Positions 26,708-33,455 of a DNA stretch of 64,000 bases are shown piece by piece. The notes below the pieces were generated by a model, which was not told where the DNA came from, searched no databases, and was given only the letters and a program-made list of their open reading frames with translations. The translations under genes and the position numbers were made by a program. Numbering within the stretch: position 1 is the stretch's first letter; each line of letters begins with the position of its first letter. This DNA is from CAYLPJ01 sp964385465 (GTDB lineage: Bacteria; Planctomycetota; Phycisphaerae; SM23-33): positions 1-64,000 of the forward strand of contig CAYLPJ010000008.1 of NCBI GenBank assembly GCA_964385465.1, read 5' to 3'.

Positions 26708-27382
26708 TCAGAGCAGCTTGCGGAGGATGGACTGGACCAGGGGGCGGTCGTCCTCGTTGCAGGAGAAGCTGAAGCAGGCCTTGGGCGTGATGCTGACGTT
26801 GGCCCGTCCGGCGGGGGTCTTGAAGCGGGCGGAGGCGGCGGAGACGAACTGGGCGTACTCTTCGAGGAACTCCCGCCCGTGAGCGGTGTCGAGGAACTTC
26901 GGGGCGTAGGTGCCGGACATGTAGGAGTTGTGGGCGTAGTCGGTTACGCGCACGCTGCGGAGCTGGAACCGCTCGGTCTGCTCGGCGAGCTTGTCCAGGG
27001 CGGCGGCGACGTCGATCTCGATCGGCTCGACGACGGTAGGCAGGGCGAGGCAGCTTCCCAGGAAGACGCCCATCTGCTCCAGCGCCGTCGCCGAGCCGGC
27101 GTAAACCTCAAGGACCTCGGAGTTTGGATGAATGCCGAACGGGTAGACCTGCACCTTTTCGACCGCCGCGGCGGTGACCTCGCGGTTCTCGGCGTCCAGT
27201 CGCTGGACGGCCTGCTGGACCTTTCGCACCACGGTCCCGAAGACCGCCTGCGGCGTGGCGGAGTGGTTGAGCACGCCGAACTCGTCGTCGGCGGGCAGGG
27301 CGTAGTCGGCGAGGGCCTTGTCCAGTTCATCTGGCGGCGGGCAGCCTCGGACGATCGCGATGTTCAGCTTGAACGTGGCCAT
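26708..27382 (-). CDS. Conserved-looking protein of unknown function
   Basis: A 224-residue soluble protein that I do not recognise. The start at 27382 has AGGAG 5 nt upstream and a promoter 35 bp beyond. The sequence has balanced composition (MATFKLNIAIVRG; VEKVQVYPFGIHPNS; LRSVRVTDYAHNSYMSGTYAPKFLD), so it is a real gene, unlike the antisense frame across it. There is no signal peptide, membrane segment or clear catalytic motif. Two cysteines near the end (ACFSFSC) could bind metal. It is isolated between unusual regulatory DNA on both sides. Confidence 0.75.
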   Translation of the reverse strand: MATFKLNIAIVRGCPPPDELDKALADYALPADDEFGVLNHSATPQAVFGTVVRKVQQAVQRLDAENREVTAAAVEKVQVYPFGIHPNSEVLEVYAGSATALEQMGVFLGSCLALPTVVEPIEIDVAAALDKLAEQTERFQLRSVRVTDYAHNSYMSGTYAPKFLDTAHGREFLEEYAQFVSAASARFKTPAGRANVSITPKACFSFSCNEDDRPLVQSILRKLL

Positions 27383-27416
27383 GGGGGCTCCTGGTGGGAA
27401 CGCGCGGCGGGAGGGC

Positions 27417-27444
27417 ATGATACCGCCGGAGCGTCACCGTTCAA
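27417..27444 (-). promoter_or_regulatory. Candidate promoter for the gene at 26708-27382
   Basis: TTGAAC (27439-27444), 16 bp, TATCAT (27417-27422) on the minus strand, 35 bp before the start codon. Confidence 0.55.
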
Positions 27445-27716
27445 GGGTGCGAGAGAAAAGGTGTTCGCCGACCGGGTTTCGCTTTACCCGGCGGGGCCCG
27501 ATCTGCTAAGAATGGAAGTGGTCGGGGACGGCTCGCCGGTCGTTGCGACCGCCGACCCGCACCCGGCCCCACATGCTGTGCATGTCTTCGCGTAACTGTC
27601 CGGAACGTTCAGCGCAAGGGTTCGCGCGTCATCAGTTCGGGGAGAACGGACGACGGAACCCACATGGAGTGCGGCGGACGAGGTGCGTTCCGGCGGTGCG
27701 GAGAGATGCCTCAGGC

Positions 27717-27761
27717 CCGATGACGCCGGGCGGAGGGCTTCCGGCGTCGTCGGGCGTTTTT
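27717..27761 (+). terminator. Strong rightward intrinsic terminator with no rightward gene upstream
   Basis: CCCGATGACGCCGG pairs with CCGGCGTCGTCGGG (14 bp, one G-U) around an 11-nt loop. This is followed by CG and a run of seven T. The nearest rightward coding gene ends 1.3 kb upstream at 26404, beyond a leftward gene, so the terminator must serve some other rightward transcript. Confidence 0.8.
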
Positions 27762-27856
27762 TTCGGGTTCACCGGCAAGCTCCCGCCGGTCCCCCCCGAT
27801 CCTCTGCCGCCGCCGGCGGTGTTGAACGAATGGGCGCGGGCGAGACGCGATGGTTC

Positions 27857-27885
27857 TTGCGGCCGGCGGCGGCGGGGGGTATGCT
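27857..27885 (+). promoter_or_regulatory. Promoter for the zinc-ribbon gene at 28002
   Basis: TTGCGG (27857-27862), 17 bp, TATGCT (27880-27885), giving a leader of about 110 nt. Confidence 0.55.
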
Positions 27886-28001
27886 GGCGGGCGTCGCTCG
27901 AGCGGTGCCGGCTGTCCTGCCGGCCTCATGTCATTGGCGCCGACGCGCACGTCAGGCGCAGCGAATGAGCAGTGCATCCTGGACAAGGAAGGGCCCCCGG
28001 C

Positions 28002-29183
28002 ATGCCCCTGATCTATCTCAACTGCCCGCACTGTGGCGTGAAGCTGGCGGTGAAGGACGAGAAGCGTCGCCCGTTCGTGCGGTGCGGCCGGTGCAAGACG
28101 AAGTTCCCGATGGAGCCTCCCGAGCCCGAGGCGGAGCCCGAGATGGAGAACCTCGTGGCGGATTGGCTCAGCGACGGCGAGGACGACGCCGGCGACTTGC
28201 CGGATGAGACGTCCCTGACCGCGGCGATCGAGGGCGGGGGTGCCGACGGGGCCGAAGACGACGAGCCACCCTCCGCCCGGACGCTCCACGGCGCGGTGGC
28301 CGAGCCGGATGCGGCGGGGGGGCGGCTTCGGATCGTCCAGGTGGACAGCCATGGCGTGCTGCTGGAGTTTCCGGCTGCCCGATTGAAGGACTCGCAGTTC
28401 CGCTCGGCGTTTCCGCGTCAGTGCGTCAGTTGCGACTCCCGCAGCCACCTCCGCGCCCACGTGGTGATCTTCGCCTCGGAGCTGACCGACAGCGTCTCGC
28501 TGGAGGACGAGCACTCCGCCGGCCCGCTGATGCTCAGCAACGAGGAGGTCCGCGGGCTGAGCAACCAGGAGGTCCTCTCGCGGCTGAGCAAGGTCCCCAA
28601 CGTGCCTCCCCCGGCGGATGTGCCGATGCCCTACTGGGTCTGCGACATGTGCAGCGGCTCGGGGGCCGTCAGCGGGCAGATCAAGGTCAACCCCGACACG
28701 GGCAAGGGCTCCTGCCGGATGCGGATCCGTCATCCGCGCCGCGCCCTGGCGTTCGCCGAGGCCGCCGGGGGCGACCGGACCGAGGGCCTCCACAAGCTCA
28801 CCGAGCTGCTCGAGAAGACACGCGAGAACCCCTGGGACGCCCTGCCGGAAGTCGTCCAGCACCGCGTCGAGCAGTGGTATATCCCCGAGCCCGGGGAGCG
28901 GTTCCTGGCCTACGTTCCCGACCGCGACCACGCCCGCACGGAGGACGGCATGGCCGGGGTGGTGGTCTCCGACAAGCGGCTGATCTACCACACCCACCGC
29001 CGCCACCGCGAGCTGGCCGCCGGCGAGCCGCTGGAGCTGGAGCACTCCACCGGCGGGGGAAAGGGCAACGTGAGCATCACCACCGAGAACTGGTCGATCA
29101 AGCACATGACCGTCGACCGCGACGGCATACTCCGCTTTCGGCGCGCCCTGTCGCTGGGGCCCTTCAAGCCCGTCTGGCATTGA
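28002..29183 (+). CDS. Zinc-ribbon protein of unknown function
   Basis: A 393-residue cytoplasmic protein. The start at 28002 places the zinc ribbon first: CPHCGV...VRCGRCKTKF (~8-35), an MJ0042-like CxxC/CxxC knuckle common in Planctomycetota. An acidic linker follows (~40-100), then a mixed domain with two more CxxC pairs (CVSCDSR ~143; CDMCSGSG ~212) and a beta-rich C-terminus (GMAGVVVSDKRLIYHTH, ~315-393) reminiscent of bacterial PH-like domains. The role is unknown; nucleic-acid or protein binding is possible. Its 3' end overlaps the convergent ybjQ-like gene by 20 bp. Confidence 0.72.
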   Translation: MPLIYLNCPHCGVKLAVKDEKRRPFVRCGRCKTKFPMEPPEPEAEPEMENLVADWLSDGEDDAGDLPDETSLTAAIEGGGADGAEDDEPPSARTLHGAVAEPDAAGGRLRIVQVDSHGVLLEFPAARLKDSQFRSAFPRQCVSCDSRSHLRAHVVIFASELTDSVSLEDEHSAGPLMLSNEEVRGLSNQEVLSRLSKVPNVPPPADVPMPYWVCDMCSGSGAVSGQIKVNPDTGKGSCRMRIRHPRRALAFAEAAGGDRTEGLHKLTELLEKTRENPWDALPEVVQHRVEQWYIPEPGERFLAYVPDRDHARTEDGMAGVVVSDKRLIYHTHRRHRELAAGEPLELEHSTGGGKGNVSITTENWSIKHMTVDRDGILRFRRALSLGPFKPVWH

Positions 29184-29532
29184 CCGAGGCCGCGCCGCCC
29201 TCGCCCGCCTCCGGCGGGGGCTCGACCACCACCGCCGTGCCGTAGGCGAGGATCTCCGCCGCGCCGCCCATCAGCATGCTCGTGGTCAGGTGCACGCCGA
29301 TCACCGCGTTGGCGCCCAGCCGCTCGGCCTCGTCGGCCATGCGGTCGAGGGCCTGCTCGCGGCTCTCGGCCATCAACTTGGTGTAGTCGGTGATCTCCCC
29401 GCCGACGATGTGCCGCAGCACCGCCTTGATGTCCCGCCCGATGTTCCGCGCCCGGATCGTGTTGCCGCGGACCAGCCCGAGGACCTTCACGATCCGCCGG
29501 CCCGCGAGCGTCTCGGTGGTCACCTGAATCAT
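29164..29532 (-). CDS. YbjQ/UPF0145-family protein
   Basis: A 122-residue member of the YbjQ (UPF0145) family, small pentameric beta proteins sometimes described as heavy-metal-binding. Signature regions are present: VLGLVRGNTIRARNIGRDI, then LGANAVIGVHL and EILAYGTAVVV. It starts at 29532, overlapping the anti-sigma stop by 4 bp (ATGA), and is the third gene of the sigma operon. Why it is tied to a sigma/anti-sigma pair is not known. Confidence 0.88.
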   Translation of the reverse strand: MIQVTTETLAGRRIVKVLGLVRGNTIRARNIGRDIKAVLRHIVGGEITDYTKLMAESREQALDRMADEAERLGANAVIGVHLTTSMLMGGAAEILAYGTAVVVEPPPEAGEGGAASVNARRA

Positions 29533-29978
29533 CGCTGGACCTCCCGGCTGTAGCGGTCGGCCTTTCGCACCGCCAGCCGCTCGCGGGCGACGCTGACCAG
29601 CAGGATGGCCAGTCCGAACACGGCCGCGACCACCCCGCCCTTGACCCACCAGGCGAGTTGGGGGTCGCGGATGACGGCCTCGACCAGCCGGAACCCGCCG
29701 TAGCAGAGCAGGGCGACGGTGCCCAGGGAGAACATCGCCCAGCCGACGCCGCGTTCGAGGCGGTTGTAGACGCTCTTCCAGTAGCGGTCGAGCTCGGCGT
29801 CGGTGGGCTCGGTGAAGCGGATCATGTCCAGCTCCTCTTTCAGCTCGACGGTGGCGTCGTACTCGCGCCGGCAGGCGTCGCACTCGTCGAGGTGGCGGCG
29901 GACGCGGTCGCGGTCGGCGCCGTCGAGCTCGCCGTCGGCGTAGGCGGAGATCAGCGGTCGCAGCTCGTCGCAGGTCAT
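29529..29978 (-). CDS. Membrane anti-sigma factor with zinc finger (ZAS-type)
   Basis: A 149-residue protein. The N-terminus carries the zinc anti-sigma motif H-x3-C-x2-C (HLDECDAC, ~29-36) with an upstream Cys (MTCDELRP), expected to hold the sigma factor inactive. Two hydrophobic segments (~80-100 and ~113-133) anchor it in the membrane. The ATG overlaps the sigma stop by 4 bp (29975-29978). Release on an envelope signal is the usual mode for this family. Confidence 0.88.
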   Translation of the reverse strand: MTCDELRPLISAYADGELDGADRDRVRRHLDECDACRREYDATVELKEELDMIRFTEPTDAELDRYWKSVYNRLERGVGWAMFSLGTVALLCYGGFRLVEAVIRDPQLAWWVKGGVVAAVFGLAILLVSVARERLAVRKADRYSREVQR

Positions 29979-30583
29979 GGTGCCTCACCCGCGCAGGCCC
30001 GCGGGCGACTGGCGGGAGTCTTCTCCAGCAGCGCCCGCAGGGCCTTCCTGGCGTTGTGCAGCCGCGACATCACCGTGCCGATGGGCACGTCCAGTGCCGC
30101 GGCGATGTCCTTATAGGTCATGTGCTGGAAGTGGTTCATCACCAGCACCTCGCGGTGGATCAGCGGCAGGTTCCGCAGCGCCGCCCACAGCCGTTCGGTC
30201 CGCTCGTTCCGCTCGGCCAGGACGCTGGGATCGCACGCCTCGGCGGGCCCGGGCGGCTCGGCGGTCAGCTCGACGGTGGGGTGGCGCTTGCGCCGCAGGC
30301 GACTGATGCAGACGTTGCGCAGGACGGTGGCGTACCAGGTGTAGAAGCGGCTCCGCCCGTCGAACTTGCCGATGCCCCGCCAGGCACGGATGAAGGCGTC
30401 CTGGGAGGCTTCGAGGGCGTCGTCGCGGTTGCCCAGCAGCGCGCAGGCGGCCCCGACGGCCCGCCCGGCGTACTGCCGCACAAGGCGGCCGAAGGCGTCT
30501 TTGTCTCCCGCCCGGCAACGTCGGAGCAGGTCGGCTTCCGGATCGCTGGTGTCCATCGCCCTTCCGCATTCGTCCACGCCCAT
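29975..30583 (-). CDS. ECF-type RNA polymerase sigma factor
   Basis: A 202-residue sigma-70-family protein. Region 2 (~25-95: DAFGRLVRQYAGRAVGAACALL ... WRGIGKFDGRSRFYTWYATVLRNV) and region 4 (~140-190: LRNLPLIHREVLVMNHFQHMTYKDIAAALDVPIGTVMSRLHNARKAL) are intact, with no regions 1 or 3. The start at 30583 has GAGG 6 nt upstream; 30556 is an alternative with GGAAGG closer. It heads an operon with its anti-sigma and a YbjQ protein. The subgroup cannot be assigned by eye. Confidence 0.93.
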   Translation of the reverse strand: MGVDECGRAMDTSDPEADLLRRCRAGDKDAFGRLVRQYAGRAVGAACALLGNRDDALEASQDAFIRAWRGIGKFDGRSRFYTWYATVLRNVCISRLRRKRHPTVELTAEPPGPAEACDPSVLAERNERTERLWAALRNLPLIHREVLVMNHFQHMTYKDIAAALDVPIGTVMSRLHNARKALRALLEKTPASRPRACAGEAP

Positions 30584-30707
30584 CAGACGCCTCGTCCCCG
30601 GCGTGGTATTCGCGCCGACGGACGTTTTTCTATCCTGCCACGCCCCGGCGGACAAGCGCCCGTCCGACGGGGCGCCCGACGTTTTCGCAGGCCTGCTGGG
30701 AAAACCG

Positions 30708-30735
30708 TTGACTCCGGCCGATGTTCCGATATGGA
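30708..30735 (+). promoter_or_regulatory. Candidate promoter for the UroD-like/CobW operon
   Basis: TTGACT (30708-30713), 16 bp, TATGGA (30730-30735), about 36 nt before the start codon at 30772. Confidence 0.5.
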
Positions 30736-30771
30736 GGCACTGACGCCTCCGTGCAATCGAGGAGCCTTGCG

Positions 30772-32406
30772 ATGTCCGTGCGACCCGTCGACCGCCTCGC
30801 CGCCGCACTCCGCTGCGAGCAGCCCGACCGCGTCCCGTGGGTGCCCTTCGTCGGCTGCCACGCCGCCGCCTTGCTGGAGATGCCCGCCGACGAGTACCTC
30901 CGCAGCGCCGACAACGTCGTCGGCGGCGTGCAGGCCGCCATCGACCGATACCGGCCCGACGGCATTCCCGTGATGTTCGACCTCCAGGTCGAGGCCGAGG
31001 CGCTCGGCTGCGCGCTGAACTGGGCCAAGGACAATCCGCCCGCCGTGACCGGGCATCCGCTGGAAGAGGGTGTCGCCCTCGGCGAGCTCACGGTGCCGGA
31101 CGCCTCGGCCGGGCGGATCGGCCTGGCCTTCGACGCCGCCCGCCGTCTCCGCGAGGCCAACGCGGACGTCGCCCTCTACGGCCTGCTCACCGGCCCGTTC
31201 ACGTTGGCGCTGCATTTGATGGGCACGCAGATCTTCATGGCCATGTTCGACGAGCCCGAGCGCGTCGAGGCCGTCCTGGCGTTCTGCCGCCGTGTCGGCG
31301 AGCGGATGGTCGACGGCTACGTCGAGGCCGGCTGCGACGTGATCGCCGTCGTGGACCCGATGACCAGCCAGATCGGCCCCGAGCAGTTCCGCCGCTACGT
31401 CACGCCCGAGGCCGCGCCGCTGTTCGAGCGGATCGGCACGGCCGACCGCTTCAGCTCGTTCTTTGTCTGCGGGCACGCCCAGCAGAACATCCAGGCCATG
31501 TGCGAGTGCGGCCCGGACAACGTCTCGGTGGACGAGAACATCCCCCTGGAGTACGTCCGGGACGTCTGCCTGCCGCGGGGGATCAGCTTCGGGGGCAACA
31601 TGCAGTTGACCACGGTGCTGCTGATGGGCAGCGAGGCCGACGCCCAGCGCAGCGCGCTGGACTGCCTCGACACGGGCGGCAAGACGGGGTTCGTGCTCGC
31701 CCCCGGCTGCGACCTTCCGTACGCCACCCCGCCGGCGAATCTCGTCGCCGTCTCGGAGCTGATCGCCGACCCCTACCGCCGCGAGGTCGCCGAGACGCTC
31801 TCCCGCGACGCCTGCGACAGCCCCGGGCTGGACATGAGCGACTACGGCCAGGCCGAGAAGGTCATCGTCGACGTGATCACCCTCGACAGCGAGGCCTGCG
31901 CGCCCTGCCAGTACATGGTCGAGGCCGTCCAGGCGGTCTGCCCGGAGTTCGAGGGCGTCGTGGAGTGGCGGGAACACAAGATCAAGCAGCCCGAGTCGGT
32001 GGTCTTCATGACCAGCCTGATGGTCCGCAACGTGCCCACCATCTGCATCGACGGGAAGATCACCTTTGTCTCCCGGATCCCCCGGCGCGAGGAGCTGATC
32101 GCGGCGGTCCAGAAGCGGATCTACGAGAAGCTGCGCCAGAAGATCCAGCGCCGCCGGGCGACGGTCTACGTCCTCGGCGACGGCGGGGACGAGTACGCCC
32201 GCGCCCTCGCCTCCGTGCGGCGGGCGGTCACCGAGCTGGGCAACGGCGTGGAGATCGTCGAGGTCCTCGAGCCGGCCAGGCAGTTCACCTTCGGCGTCTC
32301 CCCGGCCCAGACGCCGGCGGTGGTGATCTCCCGCTACCAGGTCAAGTGCACCAACAAGGTGCCCGAGGCCGTGATCGTCAAGGAATGGATCAAGGACGTG
32401 CTGTAG
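30772..32406 (+). CDS. UroD-family methyltransferase-like protein fused to thioredoxin-like domains
   Basis: A 544-residue protein; the ATG at 30772 follows GGAG by 8 nt. Residues ~1-345 belong to the uroporphyrinogen-decarboxylase superfamily of the MtaA/CmuA (methylcobamide methyltransferase) kind rather than heme synthesis: LLTGPFTLALHLMG, CDVIAVVDPMTSQIGPEQF, FVCGHAQ and the late cysteine of LAPGCDLPYATPP. The usual H-x-C reads F-V-C here. Residues ~360-455 form a thioredoxin-like domain with CAPC. A second thioredoxin-like fold without CxxC ends the protein (~460-544). A redox-linked methyl transfer is suggested. cobW follows 9 bp later. Confidence 0.8.
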   Translation: MSVRPVDRLAAALRCEQPDRVPWVPFVGCHAAALLEMPADEYLRSADNVVGGVQAAIDRYRPDGIPVMFDLQVEAEALGCALNWAKDNPPAVTGHPLEEGVALGELTVPDASAGRIGLAFDAARRLREANADVALYGLLTGPFTLALHLMGTQIFMAMFDEPERVEAVLAFCRRVGERMVDGYVEAGCDVIAVVDPMTSQIGPEQFRRYVTPEAAPLFERIGTADRFSSFFVCGHAQQNIQAMCECGPDNVSVDENIPLEYVRDVCLPRGISFGGNMQLTTVLLMGSEADAQRSALDCLDTGGKTGFVLAPGCDLPYATPPANLVAVSELIADPYRREVAETLSRDACDSPGLDMSDYGQAEKVIVDVITLDSEACAPCQYMVEAVQAVCPEFEGVVEWREHKIKQPESVVFMTSLMVRNVPTICIDGKITFVSRIPRREELIAAVQKRIYEKLRQKIQRRRATVYVLGDGGDEYARALASVRRAVTELGNGVEIVEVLEPARQFTFGVSPAQTPAVVISRYQVKCTNKVPEAVIVKEWIKDVL

Positions 32407-32415
32407 AGGTGCCCC

Positions 32416-33330
32416 ATGCCCGACGGTGTTCGCGATGTCTGTGACGTTCTCGTGCTGACCGGCTATCTCGGCGCGGGCAAGACCACGCTGCTGAACCACC
32501 TGCTCTCGCTGCCGTCGATCGCGTCAAAACGCGTGGCGCTGCTGGTCAACGAGTTCGGGCCGGTCGGCGTGGACGGCCAGCTCGTCCGGCCGGGCACGCG
32601 GGCAATGTTCGAGATCAACCGTGGCAGCCTGTTCTGCGTGTGCGTCAAGACGGACTTCCTCCAGACGCTGGAGGAGATTGCCGGCGACATCCGCCCGGAG
32701 TTGCTGCTGATCGAGGCCACCGGCGTTGCCGAGCCGCGCGACCTGGAGGACTTCGTCGATCAGCCCGAGCTCGCCGGGCGGTTCCGCATTGCCGGCAACG
32801 TCTGCGTCGTCGACGCGGCGAACTTTCTGAAAGTCGCCCCCATGCTGATCGCCGCGCGCAGCCAGGCGCTCCGCGCCGACGCGCTGGTGGTCAACAAGGC
32901 CGACCTCGCCGGGGGCGCCGAACTGGACCAGTTGAAGAAGGTGCTCGGCGAGATGAACCCCGAGGCCCCGATGACCGTGGTCTCGAACGGGCAGATCGAC
33001 GAGGGCTTCCTGGCGGGGATCGAGCACCGCCGTCACGCCGGCGACGAGGTCACCGCGCCGCCGCAGGCGATCTTCGCCGAGGGCTTCCGCCCGCCGGCCG
33101 AGGTGGACCGCGACCGCTTGCGGGGGGCGATCGAGGGGCTCGGCGAGAGCGTGCTCCGCCTCAAGGGCCACGTGACCTTCGCCGACGGGCGGCGGTTCGT
33201 CGAGGTTGTCGGCGGGCGGTGGCTGGAGAAGCCCCCCGTTCAGCCGGGGACCGGCTCGAGCTTCGTCGTCGTCGCCTGGAAGATCCGCCAGCAGGCACTC
33301 CGCGACGCCGTCGAGGCGGCCTGGGCCTGA
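32416..33330 (+). CDS. CobW/COG0523-family GTPase (metallochaperone-like)
   Basis: A 304-residue G3E GTPase: P-loop GYLGAGKTTLLN (~16-27), switch region LVNEFG, Walker B-like LLLIEATGVAEP and base-recognition NKAD. The family's metal site, normally CxCC, reads CVCV in LFCVCVKTD (~75), so one cysteine is missing. The C-terminal CobW domain (~215-302) is present (RLKGHVTFADGRRFVEVVGG). In this operon it may deliver zinc or cobalt/corrinoid to the UroD-like partner; that is inference. Confidence 0.88.
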   Translation: MPDGVRDVCDVLVLTGYLGAGKTTLLNHLLSLPSIASKRVALLVNEFGPVGVDGQLVRPGTRAMFEINRGSLFCVCVKTDFLQTLEEIAGDIRPELLLIEATGVAEPRDLEDFVDQPELAGRFRIAGNVCVVDAANFLKVAPMLIAARSQALRADALVVNKADLAGGAELDQLKKVLGEMNPEAPMTVVSNGQIDEGFLAGIEHRRHAGDEVTAPPQAIFAEGFRPPAEVDRDRLRGAIEGLGESVLRLKGHVTFADGRRFVEVVGGRWLEKPPVQPGTGSSFVVVAWKIRQQALRDAVEAAWA

Positions 33331-33398
33331 CCCTGCCGGAGGCCGCATGCACGGGGGCTCGTCCAGCCACGCCGCCGGAGACCATCCCGTCCCTGGTT

Positions 33399-33426
33399 TT
33401 GCGGTGACGCCGGACCGGCGTATACT
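33399..33426 (+). promoter_or_regulatory. Candidate promoter for the tandem propeller genes
   Basis: TTGCGG (33399-33404), 16 bp, TATACT (33421-33426), 30 nt before the ATG at 33456. It separates the propeller genes from the cobW operon. Confidence 0.6.
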
Positions 33427-33455
33427 GGACGCCCGAAAACCAAAGGAGCCCTTCC

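Larger units (their letters stand above)
27383..28001. other. 619-bp intergenic region with terminator, promoters and a repeat fragment
   Basis: It contains a leftward promoter (27417-27444), GC-rich hairpins (CCGGGT/ACCCGG near 27472-27490; CGGTCG TTG CGACCG near 27537-27551), a fragment resembling the end of the dispersed repeat (TGGAGTGCGGCGG at 27665-27677), a strong rightward terminator (27717-27761) and a rightward promoter (27857-27885). No convincing protein gene is seen. The 27-codon frame at 27513-27596 lacks a ribosome site. Confidence 0.7.

Noticed and set aside
26651..27595. 314-codon rightward frame across the unknown gene at 26708-27382
   Set aside because: Gly/Val/Arg/Leu-rich shadow composition and no ribosome site. 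A rightward RNA is possible, but not this protein.
27513..27596. 27-codon frame (MEVVGDGSPVV...)
   Set aside because: No ribosome site, and it lies inside a pairing-rich stretch.
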